Part shown: positions 18,499-27,188 of the stretch, in pieces | Position numbering within the stretch: position 1 is the stretch's first letter | Layout: each line of letters opens with the position of its first letter | Assembly: GCA_014337915.1 (NCBI GenBank) | Contig: QUBU01000001.1 | Location: 124,001 to 188,000 of the forward strand | Reading direction: 5' to 3' | Length of the DNA: 64,000 nt | DNA from: Gammaproteobacteria bacterium | GTDB taxonomy: Bacteria > Pseudomonadota > Gammaproteobacteria > Steroidobacterales > GCA-2729495 | Notes under the pieces: generated by a model | What the model saw: the letters and a program-made list of their open reading frames with translations, nothing else | What the model was told of the DNA's origin: nothing | The model's database searches: none | Translations under genes and position numbers: made by a program

Positions 18499-19569
18499 TC
18501 ACGCGCCGCTTCCGCCCGGCAGGGTCCGGCGCTGCATGCGATCCACGACTTCGCCATGCATCATGCGCTGGAAGAATTCGCTTTCCAGCAGGGAATGCGG
18601 GTATTCCGGCGCCGGTGCCGATAGCCCATCGATGCATGCCAGCTGTTCAGCCGTGAGCTGCAGCCGCAGGCTGCCGAGGTTTTCGTCGAGCTGCCGGCGA
18701 TTGCGGGCACCGATGATCGGCACCACCGTCACGGGGCTGCGCTGGCAGAGCCAGGCCAGCGCCAGCTGCGCCGGGCGACAACCGGTTTCGCGCGCCAGCG
18801 CGGACAAAGCCTCGGCCAGGGCGCGGTTGCGGTCGGTCATGCTGCGTGCAGCCCGCGGTCCCTGGGCCAGGCGCGCACCCTCGCGCTCGCCGGCCGGGGC
18901 CGCTGCATCGAACTTGCCGGTAAGCAACCCCCCTGCCAGCGGACTCCAGGGCGTGATGGCCATGTCCTGGGCGGCCGCCAGGGCGAAGAAATCACGCTCG
19001 ATGCTGCGCTCGACCAGGTTGTAATGCAGCTGCATCGCCGTGAACGGCGTCCAGCCGCGCTCAGCCGCAAGGGTGTTGGCACTTGCGATCACCCAGGCAG
19101 GTGTATTGGAAGCGCCGATGTGCAACACCTTGCCGGCACGGACCTGATCGTCCAGCGCCCGCATGAGCTCGTCGAGCCTGGTGCTGGCATCCCAGCCATG
19201 CACCCAGAACAGGTCCAGGTAGGCGGTGCCCAGTCTGCGCAGGCTGCCTTCCAGCGCCTGCACCAGGTTCTTGCGGTGGTTGCCCCCGGCGTTCGGATCG
19301 TCGCCACGCGTGTTGAGGCTGTACTTCGAGGCGATCACCAGCCGGTCGCGCTCGGTGGCGATGAACCCGCCGAGCATGCGTTCGCTGGTCCCGCGGTTAT
19401 AGATGTTGGCCGTGTCGATGAAATTGCCGCCGGCAGCAAGGAAGCCATCGAAGACCGCGCGGCACTCGGGTTCCGCCGCTCCTATGCCCATTTCCTCGCC
19501 AAAGGTCATGGTCCCCAGGCAAAGCTCGGACACCTGCAGATTGCAGCGGCCTAATCCTTTGTATTTCAT
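18499..19569 (-). CDS. Aldo/keto reductase
   Basis: A 356-residue NADPH-dependent TIM-barrel oxidoreductase. The catalytic tetrad is recognisable: Asp in FIDTANIY, Tyr in the same segment, Lys in IASKYSL and His in LFWVHGWD. The N-terminal start MKYKGLGRCNLQVSELCLGTMTFG and C-terminal VVPIIGARNRRQLDENL are typical of the YajO/AKR11-12 type. It reduces aldehydes or ketones; the substrate is not identifiable. It is divergent from the IclR regulator across 166 bp and is therefore a candidate target of that regulator. Confidence 0.88.
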   Translation of the reverse strand: MKYKGLGRCNLQVSELCLGTMTFGEEMGIGAAEPECRAVFDGFLAAGGNFIDTANIYNRGTSERMLGGFIATERDRLVIASKYSLNTRGDDPNAGGNHRKNLVQALEGSLRRLGTAYLDLFWVHGWDASTRLDELMRALDDQVRAGKVLHIGASNTPAWVIASANTLAAERGWTPFTAMQLHYNLVERSIERDFFALAAAQDMAITPWSPLAGGLLTGKFDAAAPAGEREGARLAQGPRAARSMTDRNRALAEALSALARETGCRPAQLALAWLCQRSPVTVVPIIGARNRRQLDENLGSLRLQLTAEQLACIDGLSAPAPEYPHSLLESEFFQRMMHGEVVDRMQRRTLPGGSGA

Positions 19570-19735
19570 ATTATTGCATACACCTCATAACCTTGTTTCA
19601 CGAAATCCTGCCAGCCATGGCCGATGCCCTGTTGTCGGGAAATCCGCTGACAGGACAGCCTGCACTGCTGGTAATGCCAGGCGAGGCCCCTATAATTGTC
19701 TGTCCACCTGTCGGATTGATTTCGATACCAACACA
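19570..19735 (+). promoter_or_regulatory. Divergent AKR/IclR intergenic region with -10 element
   Basis: This 166-bp gap lies between the aldo/keto reductase (minus) and the IclR regulator (plus). A perfect TATAAT stands at 19691-19696, about 40 nt upstream of the iclR-type ATG. The expected -35 position carries no good TTGACA match, so activator dependence or a weak promoter is possible. The region is markedly more A+T rich than its surroundings. Confidence 0.5.
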
Positions 19736-20560
19736 ATGACCTCTACCCGACCGATCCGCGCCCTGCAACGGGGCCTCGAAGTCCTGCAGGTGCTCAACCT
19801 GCAGAATGGCGCCACGGTTTCCGAAGTAGCAGCTGCCATCGACCTGCCGCGCACCACCACCTACCGCATCCTGGAGACACTCTGTACCGCCGGCTACGCC
19901 TATCGTGCCGCCAGCGACGAGCGTTACCGCCTGACCATCATGGTTCGGGGCCTCAGCGACGGTTTCGACGACGAGGCATGGGTGACGCAAATCGCGCGGC
20001 CCTACATCTACGACCTGTGCAACGAGTTCGTCTGGCCAATCGCGGTCGCCACCCTCTCAGGCACCAGTATGCTGATGCGCCAGACGACCGACCATCGCAG
20101 CCCGCTGGCGATCGAAAAGCGTGGCCCGGGGTTCCGCGTGCCGATCCTCGCCTCGGCCTCCGGCATGGCGTACCTGGCATTCTGCCCGGAGGAGCAGCGC
20201 AACGCGATCCTGGACATCCTGGCAAAGTCGCGGCACGAGGAAGACAAGCCGGCACGCAACCGCAAGAAGGTCCATGAAGCTCTGGCGGAAGTACGGCGGC
20301 GCGGCTTCGCCACGAACCGGCGCGCGCGCCGCGTGTCAGACGAGATCAGCCTGTCGGTACCCGTGATGGCGGGAGACCGCCTGCTGGCGGCGCTGACAGT
20401 CCGTTTTGCCTGCACCGCGGTCGCGGAGGCCGAGGGCATCCAGCGTTTCGTGCCTCGCCTGCGCAGCACTGCCCTGAAGATCGGGGCGGAATTCATGCTG
20501 CAGGCCGAGCAGGACGCGCGGGCTGCGGCCGGCCAGCCGCCCATCGTCGCGACCCAGTAG
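19736..20560 (+). CDS. IclR family transcriptional regulator
   Basis: A 274-residue regulator. An N-terminal winged helix-turn-helix spans about residues 6-65 (RALQRGLEVLQVL, then VSEVAAAIDLPRTTTYRILETL). It is followed by the IclR effector domain with ASGMAYLAFCPEEQRNAIL and a C-terminal SLSVPVMAGDRLLAALTVRF. IclR proteins bind a small aromatic or organic-acid effector and control adjacent catabolic genes. Placed between the aldo/keto reductase and the hydantoinase-type genes, it is the only transcriptional regulator of the catabolic region and probably controls it. The ATG at 19736 is the natural start; the frame is open further upstream without IclR homology. Confidence 0.9.
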   Translation: MTSTRPIRALQRGLEVLQVLNLQNGATVSEVAAAIDLPRTTTYRILETLCTAGYAYRAASDERYRLTIMVRGLSDGFDDEAWVTQIARPYIYDLCNEFVWPIAVATLSGTSMLMRQTTDHRSPLAIEKRGPGFRVPILASASGMAYLAFCPEEQRNAILDILAKSRHEEDKPARNRKKVHEALAEVRRRGFATNRRARRVSDEISLSVPVMAGDRLLAALTVRFACTAVAEAEGIQRFVPRLRSTALKIGAEFMLQAEQDARAAAGQPPIVATQ

Positions 20561-20583
20561 AACGAAGGGCCTGGAAGCGGCTC

Positions 20584-20616
20584 GCCGGCCGGGCCTCTCG
20601 CCGAGGCCCGGCTGGC
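20584..20616. terminator. GC-rich hairpin between convergent genes
   Basis: Arms at 20584-20597 and 20603-20616 form a 14-bp stem (one G-U pair) around a 5-nt loop, with GCCGGGCCTC facing GAGGCCCGGC. It sits in the 75-bp gap between the IclR gene and the convergent hyuB-type gene. There is no U-tract on either side, so it may act as a transcript-stabilising or Rho-assisted end rather than a classical intrinsic terminator. Confidence 0.45.
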
Positions 20617-20635
20617 CGGTGCGTCCTGGCGTTCT

Positions 20636-22564
20636 TCAGGCCGCCCTGGTCCGCTTGCCCTTGGCGGCCGGCTTCTGCGCCACCTTCTTGTCCGCGACGA
20701 GGAAGCGCGGCGCCTTCGGCTGCAGCGGCGGCGGCAGGCCGGTCTCGGCCTTGCAGCGCTTCTTCAGTTCCGGGATGGTGCCGCCGAAATTGAAGATCTG
20801 CGTCTTGCCGCGCTTCTTGGCCAGCCTGCTGCGCAGCGCGGCGGTCGCCTTCTCGTCCAGGCTGCCATCCTTTCTGAGGACCACGCCATAGTTGGCCCGA
20901 GCCCCAGCGGCCGTCACCAGGCCAGCCTCGACATCGAAGACCACGGCGGCAGGATCGCGCTGGTAGGGATCACCCCAGCCGCCTCCACCCCAGGTGTCGA
21001 AATACAGCAGGTCACCTTCCTGTACCGGAATGCGATCGCACTTCGACGGGATGATCTCCCTGCTGCCGTTCTTGCGCCGCAGCTCCTTGCGGCTGCGCTT
21101 GCCCGGCGTACCACCGTTGACACCCCAGGGATAGGTCAGCCAGCGGTCGTCGTGGATGGAGATCTCGCCGTCCTCGAGGAAGCGGTATGTCACCCGCAGG
21201 GCATTGCCTCCGCGATGCTTGCCGGCGCCGCCGCTGTCGGCAATCGTCTCGTAGGTCTCGATGCGCAACGGGAAGTAGCTCTCAACGAACTCGTTCGGCA
21301 CGTTGGTGAAACTCGGCCACATGGAGTGGCCATCCGGGCCATCACCGAAAGGCCGACCCGGCACGCCGCCGAAGCCGATCTGGAAGAGCTGGAACCACTT
21401 GCCGTTCCGGTCATGCCCGGAATACATGAAATGCGGGCTGTCGGAGAAACCGGCGGCATTCAGGAATGCCGGGTTGCCCTGACCCAGGAGGCCACCCAGC
21501 ACGTCGAACAACCGGCCCAGGGCATGGGTACGGCAGGACAATGCGGCAGGCTCCCGCGGCTTGAGCAGCGTGCCTTCCGGGATATGCACGTCCATCAGGT
21601 CATAGAAGCCGTCGTTGAACATGATCTTCGGGTCGAACACCATGATCATGTACACGCCACAGAACATCTTGAACATCTCCTCGTTGAGGTAGAAGTTCAC
21701 GGAACTGATGGACTGCGGGTCGGTACCCGTGAAGTCGAACTTGACCTTCTCGCCCTCGCGCCACATGGCGCAACGGAGCTTGTAGGGCCCCATGCCCATG
21801 CCGTCATCGCAGATGTAATCCTCGAAGTACTGCTTGTGGGTGGGGACTGTGGTCTTGATGAGGTGGGCCATGGCGCGCCGGTTGCGGTCCAGCAGGTCTT
21901 CCAGCGCCGAGTAGTAGACGTCATCGCCGAAGCGGTTGGCCATTTCGATGACGCGCTTCTCGGCAGTGCGGATGGCGGCGACGATGGCGTTGAAATCGCT
22001 GCGATTCCAGTGCGGTAGCCGGCAGTTGTGCAGGATGAGGTTGAGGATGTCTTCCTGCAGCACGTCCTTGCGGAAAATCTTCGTTGGCGGGATACGGATG
22101 CCCTCCTCGAAGATCTGCCGGGCGTCGGTCGGCAGGCTGCCCGGGACCTTGCCGCCGACGTCGGTCATGTGGCCGAACATGGCGGCGTAGGCCACCAGCC
22201 TGCCATCCTTGAAGATCGGCCGCAGCAGCAGCCAGTCGTTGATGTGGCTCACCGCACCCTTGCAGGAATAGGGGTCGGTGGTGAGGAACATGTCCCCTTC
22301 CTCGATGGTCCCGTGATAGGCCTCCTTGAAGCCGTAGATGAAGCTGCCGAACTGGCCGACGACCATCTTGCCGTCGACGTTGGCGATCATCGGGAACTCG
22401 TCGTGCTGCTCACGGATGCCCGGCGACATGGCGGTGCGGAACAGCACCGCGTCCATCTCGTAGCGTGCGTTCAGCATTGCGTTTTCGATGATGTCCAGGG
22501 TGATCGGGTCCACGGGCACCCGCTTGAACGCCCTGGGCTTGGTTTCGACAATCTTGGCTGGCAT
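20636..22564 (-). CDS. Hydantoinase B/oxoprolinase-family subunit
   Basis: A 642-residue protein of the HyuB family, the partner of HyuA in ATP-dependent N-methylhydantoinase, 5-oxoprolinase, caprolactamase and acetone/acetophenone carboxylases. The N-terminal DPITLDIIENAMLNARYEMDAVL and LRTAMSPGIREQHDEF-type segments, a GDMFLTTDPYSCKGAVSHINDW metal-site region and DTWGGGGWGDPYQRDPAAV near the end are characteristic. The last 40 residues are Lys/Arg-rich and look like an extension. It lies 27 nt after hyuA, so the two are co-expressed. The family does not allow a call between amidohydrolase and carboxylase activity. Confidence 0.85.
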   Translation of the reverse strand: MPAKIVETKPRAFKRVPVDPITLDIIENAMLNARYEMDAVLFRTAMSPGIREQHDEFPMIANVDGKMVVGQFGSFIYGFKEAYHGTIEEGDMFLTTDPYSCKGAVSHINDWLLLRPIFKDGRLVAYAAMFGHMTDVGGKVPGSLPTDARQIFEEGIRIPPTKIFRKDVLQEDILNLILHNCRLPHWNRSDFNAIVAAIRTAEKRVIEMANRFGDDVYYSALEDLLDRNRRAMAHLIKTTVPTHKQYFEDYICDDGMGMGPYKLRCAMWREGEKVKFDFTGTDPQSISSVNFYLNEEMFKMFCGVYMIMVFDPKIMFNDGFYDLMDVHIPEGTLLKPREPAALSCRTHALGRLFDVLGGLLGQGNPAFLNAAGFSDSPHFMYSGHDRNGKWFQLFQIGFGGVPGRPFGDGPDGHSMWPSFTNVPNEFVESYFPLRIETYETIADSGGAGKHRGGNALRVTYRFLEDGEISIHDDRWLTYPWGVNGGTPGKRSRKELRRKNGSREIIPSKCDRIPVQEGDLLYFDTWGGGGWGDPYQRDPAAVVFDVEAGLVTAAGARANYGVVLRKDGSLDEKATAALRSRLAKKRGKTQIFNFGGTIPELKKRCKAETGLPPPLQPKAPRFLVADKKVAQKPAAKGKRTRAA

Positions 22565-22591
22565 TTGTCTTTGCTCCCTGGTGTCCCGCGG

Positions 22592-24646
22592 TTATTCCGG
22601 GGTGATCAGAATGTTGCTGAATTCGTCGACCCGGCCGATGTGGCCGGGAAGAATCAGCGTCGTCGTGTCCATCTGCAGGATGACGGCCGGGCCCCTGACG
22701 ACGTTGCCCGCCTTGAGCCTGCTGCGGTCGTAAAGCTTGCCCTTCTGGTCCCTGCCTTCGACGAACATCATGTGGTCGCCCAGTTCGGCAGCCGAGGCAT
22801 CACTGCCTCCCTTCTCGAGGCGCATGGCCCGGACGGCCGTTGTCTTGCCCTGGGCGACAGCACGAAGGTTGACGATTTCCTTTTCCTCGGGCAGCGCGAA
22901 GGTGAACAGATGCCGGTGCATCTCGTCGAAGCGTTCACCGACCACGTCCAGGCCGCGCTGCTCGAGTTCGGCTATATCGAAGTCCACCGTCAGCAGCAGG
23001 CCCTGGCCGTGGTAGCGGATATCCACCTGGTAGGTCTGGGTCTGCTCCGCACGCGGGATGCCCTCCTGGTCCAGCGCCCTGGCGGCATTGGCGGCCAGTT
23101 GCCGGAAGATCTTGCTGATCTCCTTGCCACTGGTCTGGCTGAAGCCGCGGATGAAGGTGCGCGACGCCTCGTCGCGCACGCTGGTGGTGGCATCGCCAAG
23201 GGCACAGAGGACACCCGGGCCCTGCGGGATGATGACCGGCCAGGCGCTAGACAGCTTGCCCAGCGCGTTGGCGTGCAACGGGCCGGCACCGCCGAAACCC
23301 ATCAGCGCGAAGTCGCGCGGGTCGTAGCCCTTCTCCACCGAGACCAGGCGCAGCGCGCCGTACATGTTTTCGTTGACGATATCGATGATGCCGGCAGCCG
23401 CCTGCTTCACCGGGAGCTTGAGGGCCTTGGCTACCTTGGCCACGGCCGCCTCAGCGAGGTCGCGGCGGATCACCATGTCGCCGCCGAGGCGAACTTCGCC
23501 GCTCGGCAGGTAACCCAGCACCACGTTGGCGTCGGTGACGGTGGGTTCGACACCGCCCTTGTTGTAGGCGGCCGGCCCCGGGGCCGCGCCCGCGCTCTGC
23601 GGGCCGACGCGCAGCGCCCCGGTGATTTCCGGCACGTAAGCGATGGAACCGCCGCCGGCACCAACAGTGCGCACGTCCACTGATGAGGCCCGCACGGTGA
23701 CCTCGTGGACGCTGGTTTCACGGCGCAGCTGCGCCTTGCCGTCCTGGATGAGCGCGACGTCGGTCGACGTCCCGCCCATGTCGAAGGTCAGGATGTCCTT
23801 GAAGCCCGCCTGATTGCCGACCCAGATGGCGCCAGTGACACCGCCGGCGGGGCCGCTCATCAGCATGTTGACCGGATAGGCCTCGGCGGCCTTGGCCGAT
23901 GCCAGGCCGCCGTCGGAACGCAGCACGTGAAGCTGCACGTTCTTCATCTTCTTCTTCAGTTCGCGATGCAGGTTGCGCACGTAGCGGGCCACCTTGGGAC
24001 CGACGTAGGCGTTGGCGACCGTCGTGACCGTACGCTCGTACTCCTGCATCTCCGGGACCACCTCCGATGACAGGGACACCGGAACGCCGGGTAGCACCTT
24101 GGCCGCGATCCTGGCGATTTCCTGCTCGTGTGCCGGATTGGCGAAGGAATTGATCAGCGAGACCGTCAGGGACTCGATGCCCTTTTTGCCGAGCGCCTTG
24201 AGGTCACGTGCGAGCTTCGTCTTGTCCAGTCGCGTCACCACTTCGCCCCGGGCGCCGATGCGCTCCTCGGCCTCGATGGTGAGGGCCAGCGGGGCCAGCG
24301 GTGGGGGCTTGTTGTAGATGACCCAGCCGCCGAGGCCGCCCGGAACGAAGGAGCGTGCGATCTGCAGCACCTGCTTGTAGCCCCTGGTCGTTACCAGGCC
24401 CACCTTGGCGCCGGTGTGCGTGAGGATGGTATTGGTGGCAACCGTGGTGCCGTGCATCACATGCGTGATCTCGTTCGGATCGATGCCGGCGATCTGGCAG
24501 ACGCGCTCGATGCCATTGAGCACGCCGATGGAGGAATCATGGGGGGTGCTGGGGACCTTCGCCGAATGGAAATCCCCGGTCTTTTCATTGACGAGGATCA
24601 GGTCGGTGAAGGTTCCGCCGACGTCAACCCCAAGATGGTAGCTCAT
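22592..24646 (-). CDS. Hydantoinase A/oxoprolinase-family subunit
   Basis: A 684-residue HyuA-type ATPase with the actin/sugar-kinase fold. It has the phosphate-1 loop GVDVGGTFTDLIL at the N-terminus, MHGTTVATNTIL, the phosphate-2 segment DMGGTSTDVALI in the middle and GFGGAGPLHANAL near residue 450. ATP is used to phosphorylate the substrate (lactam or enol), which the HyuB partner then hydrolyses or carboxylates. A start at MSYHLGVDVGG is standard. It is followed 27 nt downstream by hyuB. Upstream, a 153-bp gap separates it from the HMG-CoA-lyase gene on the same strand, so it may have its own promoter. Confidence 0.87.
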   Translation of the reverse strand: MSYHLGVDVGGTFTDLILVNEKTGDFHSAKVPSTPHDSSIGVLNGIERVCQIAGIDPNEITHVMHGTTVATNTILTHTGAKVGLVTTRGYKQVLQIARSFVPGGLGGWVIYNKPPPLAPLALTIEAEERIGARGEVVTRLDKTKLARDLKALGKKGIESLTVSLINSFANPAHEQEIARIAAKVLPGVPVSLSSEVVPEMQEYERTVTTVANAYVGPKVARYVRNLHRELKKKMKNVQLHVLRSDGGLASAKAAEAYPVNMLMSGPAGGVTGAIWVGNQAGFKDILTFDMGGTSTDVALIQDGKAQLRRETSVHEVTVRASSVDVRTVGAGGGSIAYVPEITGALRVGPQSAGAAPGPAAYNKGGVEPTVTDANVVLGYLPSGEVRLGGDMVIRRDLAEAAVAKVAKALKLPVKQAAAGIIDIVNENMYGALRLVSVEKGYDPRDFALMGFGGAGPLHANALGKLSSAWPVIIPQGPGVLCALGDATTSVRDEASRTFIRGFSQTSGKEISKIFRQLAANAARALDQEGIPRAEQTQTYQVDIRYHGQGLLLTVDFDIAELEQRGLDVVGERFDEMHRHLFTFALPEEKEIVNLRAVAQGKTTAVRAMRLEKGGSDASAAELGDHMMFVEGRDQKGKLYDRSRLKAGNVVRGPAVILQMDTTTLILPGHIGRVDEFSNILITPE

Positions 24647-24799
24647 ACGCTCACCTCGACGCTTTCGTGCTACTTCGTTATGCCAAACAACCGCGCAGGG
24701 CCGCTCGCGTCGGCCGCTGCTCGCGGGAGAAAAGTTCCGGGCTCACTGGGTTCGATCTGGTGTTGTCAGGATCCCGGATGCAAGGCGTGCAGGGACCGG

Positions 24800-25750
24800 T
24801 CAGCCCGCTGCCCGATACTGCTCTGTTACTTTCGGAAAAATGCCGGCTTTCGGCAGCATGGCCGGGGTACTGCGCCCCAGCTGCTCCTGCAGCCACTTGC
24901 TGGTTTCGATCACCCGCTCCAGCGAGATACCTGTCTGCACACCGGAGCGATCCAGCATGTAGAGCAGGTCATCGGTGGGGATGTTACCAGTCGCCGCCGG
25001 CGCAAAGGGGCAACCGCCGATACCGCCGATGCTGGCGTCCAGCGAGGCCACGCCGGCATCCAGGGCTGCCTGGGCGTTGGCGAGGCCGGTATTCCTGGTG
25101 TTGTGAAAATGGCAGCGGATGGGCATGCCCGGGGCACGTTCACGGATAGCCTGGAGCATTTCCGTGACCTGGGTTGGCACACCAACGCCGATGCTGTCGG
25201 CGATGCCGAGTTCCACCGGCTCACCCGGCAGCACCTGGTCGACGAGGTCGAGGACCCGCTGCAGCGGCACGTCGCCCTCGAAGGGGCAGCCGAAGGCAGA
25301 GGAAATCATCACGTTGGCCCGCATGCCGGCGGCTTTCGCCGCACGCGCGATCGCCAGCCAGGCCTTCACCGATTCGCTGGTTGGCACGCCCTGGTTGCGC
25401 TGGTTGTAGGTGTCGCTGGCGACCACCGCCATGCCGATTTCACCCAGGCCGGCATCACGTGCGCGCTCGAAACCCTTCTGGTTGAGGACCAGGCCGATGT
25501 AGCGGACGTCGCTCCGCTGCGGCAACGCCTTGATGACGGCCTCGGCATCAGCCATCTGCGGCACGCGCTTCGGATGTACGAAGCTGGTCACCTCGAGTGC
25601 GCGGACGCCGGCATCGATCGCGCGCCGGATGAACTCGATCTTTGCCTCGGTGCTGAGGATTTCCGGTTCGCTCTGCAGGCCGTCCCGCGGGCCGACCTCA
25701 ATGATGGAAACGCGTCGTTGCGGCTGCTTCATGGCTGCCTTGCAGGCCAT
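24800..25750 (-). CDS. Hydroxymethylglutaryl-CoA lyase-type aldolase
   Basis: A 316-residue DRE-TIM metallolyase. The N-terminal IIEVGPRDGLQSE gives the metal-binding Asp and catalytic Arg, ALEVTSFVHPKRVPQMAD follows, CHFHNTRNTG provides the metal-binding His pair, and the catalytic-cysteine loop GGIGGCPFAPAATGNIPTDDL closes the active site. HMG-CoA lyase splits 3-hydroxy-3-methylglutaryl-CoA into acetoacetate and acetyl-CoA at the end of leucine degradation. Relatives cleave other tertiary-hydroxy acyl-CoAs such as citramalyl-CoA-like substrates. The adjacency of a CoA transferase, rather than a methylcrotonyl-CoA carboxylase, suggests a substrate other than leucine. Confidence 0.88.
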   Translation of the reverse strand: MACKAAMKQPQRRVSIIEVGPRDGLQSEPEILSTEAKIEFIRRAIDAGVRALEVTSFVHPKRVPQMADAEAVIKALPQRSDVRYIGLVLNQKGFERARDAGLGEIGMAVVASDTYNQRNQGVPTSESVKAWLAIARAAKAAGMRANVMISSAFGCPFEGDVPLQRVLDLVDQVLPGEPVELGIADSIGVGVPTQVTEMLQAIRERAPGMPIRCHFHNTRNTGLANAQAALDAGVASLDASIGGIGGCPFAPAATGNIPTDDLLYMLDRSGVQTGISLERVIETSKWLQEQLGRSTPAMLPKAGIFPKVTEQYRAAG

Positions 25751-25973
25751 CTAAAATGAGGTATTGTTATACAAGGCATTGGGCGATACAACCCGCGGCC
25801 GGCACCAGCCGGACGCATGAACGCCCGGCGAATTCACGCCAGGCCGCAAGCAGCTTTCGCGACGCCCAGGCGCTGTGCCGCCACGGGAAGCTGGATGGCG
25901 GCCAGGCGTCTGCATCGACCCCGCGCCGCCGGCTCCCCCGGCGCAGGCGCACACTGTCTGGAAGGGATTGGAA
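25751..25973. promoter_or_regulatory. Divergent region, HMG-CoA lyase / CaiB
   Basis: This 223-bp gap lies between divergent genes. A dyad TTGT-TAT-ACAA is at 25764-25774, 14 nt from the lyase ATG; on the minus strand it contains a TATAAC -10-like hexamer (25771 to 25766). On the plus side GAAGGGATTGGAA gives the CaiB ribosome site. The dyad could be an operator, but a single copy is weak evidence. Confidence 0.4.
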
Positions 25974-27188
25974 ATGAGCACGGAAACCGGGAAGACGCCA
26001 GGCCCACTGGCCGGAGTGCGCGTCATTGAAATGGGCACTTTGCTGGCGGGACCATTCTGCGGTCAGTTGCTCGGCGACTTCGGTGCCGAGGTCATCAAGA
26101 TCGAGCCGCCAGGCCAGGGCGATCCGATGCGCGACTGGGGCCGCGAAAAATCCCATGGCATGTCGCTGTGGTGGCCGGTAGTCGCACGCAACAAGAAGTC
26201 CGTCACCCTGAACCTGCGCGAAGCCGAGGGTCAGGCCATTGCCCGCTCCCTCATCGGCAAGGCGGATTTCCTGCTGGAGAATTTCCGGCCCGGCACCATG
26301 GAGAAATGGGGACTCGGCTACGAGCAGCTGCGCCAGACCCAGCCCGGACTGATCATGGTCAGGGTGTCCGGTTTCGGGCAGACTGGTCCTTATGCCAAGC
26401 GCGCTGGTTTCGGTGCGGTTGGCGAGGCCATGGGAGGGCTGCGCTACGTCTGCGGCGACCCCTCCACGCCACCGAGCCGCATGGGCATCAGCATCGGCGA
26501 TTCGCTGGCGGCAACCTTTGCATGCATCGGCGCGCTGGCGGCCCTGCACCACCGCGAGAAGACGGGCCAGGGGCAGGTGGTGGACTCGGCCATCTACGAG
26601 GCCGTGCTCAACATGATGGAATCGCTGGTCACCGAATACGACAAGGCCGGCTACATCCGCGAGCGCACTGGGGCGATCCTGCCGAACGTGGCGCCATCCA
26701 ACGTCTATCCCACCAGCGACAGCCAGTTCATCCTCATCGCCGCCAATCAGGACACGGTTTTCAAGCGCCTGGCGGAGGCCATGGGCCGGCCGGAGCTGGC
26801 GACCGATCCCCGCTACGCCAGCCACTCGTCGCGCGGTGCCAACCAGAAGGAACTCGATGACCTGATCGGTGCCTGGACGCGGACCATCACCGCCGAGCGC
26901 CTCGAGGCGTTGATGGAGGAGTTCGGCATTCCGTCGGGCAAGATCTACCGCACACCCGAAATGCTGGCCGATGCCCACTTCCAGGCGCGCCAGGCGATCA
27001 TCAGCGTGGCCCATCCCCGCTTCGGCCAGCTCAAGATGCAGAACGTGGCCCCGAAGCTCAGCGCCACGCCGGGTACCGTGCGCAGCCCGGCCCCGGAACT
27101 GGGTGAGCACAACCGCGAGGTGTATGGCGGGCTCCTCGGTTATTCCGACGCGCGCATGGCTGATCTCCATAGCGCCGGAATCATCTGA
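25974..27188 (+). CDS. CaiB/BaiF family CoA transferase
   Basis: A 404-residue class III CoA transferase, moving CoA between a donor acyl-CoA (often succinyl-CoA) and a carboxylic acid through a mixed anhydride on an active-site aspartate. The N-terminal LAGVRVIEMGTLLAGPFCGQ, the DFGAEVIKIEPP loop, LLENFRPGTMEKWGLG and VRVSGFGQTGPY are family signatures. The catalytic Asp is probably D176 in GISIGDSLA. The start is set by GAAGGGATTGG just upstream. It is coupled to the following VOC gene (stop and next start abut) and is divergent from the lyase gene. Together they suggest activation of an acid followed by C-C cleavage. Confidence 0.9.
   Translation: MSTETGKTPGPLAGVRVIEMGTLLAGPFCGQLLGDFGAEVIKIEPPGQGDPMRDWGREKSHGMSLWWPVVARNKKSVTLNLREAEGQAIARSLIGKADFLLENFRPGTMEKWGLGYEQLRQTQPGLIMVRVSGFGQTGPYAKRAGFGAVGEAMGGLRYVCGDPSTPPSRMGISIGDSLAATFACIGALAALHHREKTGQGQVVDSAIYEAVLNMMESLVTEYDKAGYIRERTGAILPNVAPSNVYPTSDSQFILIAANQDTVFKRLAEAMGRPELATDPRYASHSSRGANQKELDDLIGAWTRTITAERLEALMEEFGIPSGKIYRTPEMLADAHFQARQAIISVAHPRFGQLKMQNVAPKLSATPGTVRSPAPELGEHNREVYGGLLGYSDARMADLHSAGII

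Noticed and set aside
20636-24646. Assigning HyuA/HyuB as acetone or acetophenone carboxylase
   Set aside because: The small gamma-type subunits of those enzymes are not present next to the pair, and sequence alone does not separate carboxylases from lactam or hydantoin hydrolases.
19570-25770. A shared operator (similar ATGAGGT-plus-GTAT...CAATA patterns before the aldo/keto reductase and the lyase genes)
   Set aside because: The two sequences differ in spacing by at least one base and the match is short; it could be chance in A+T-rich promoter DNA.
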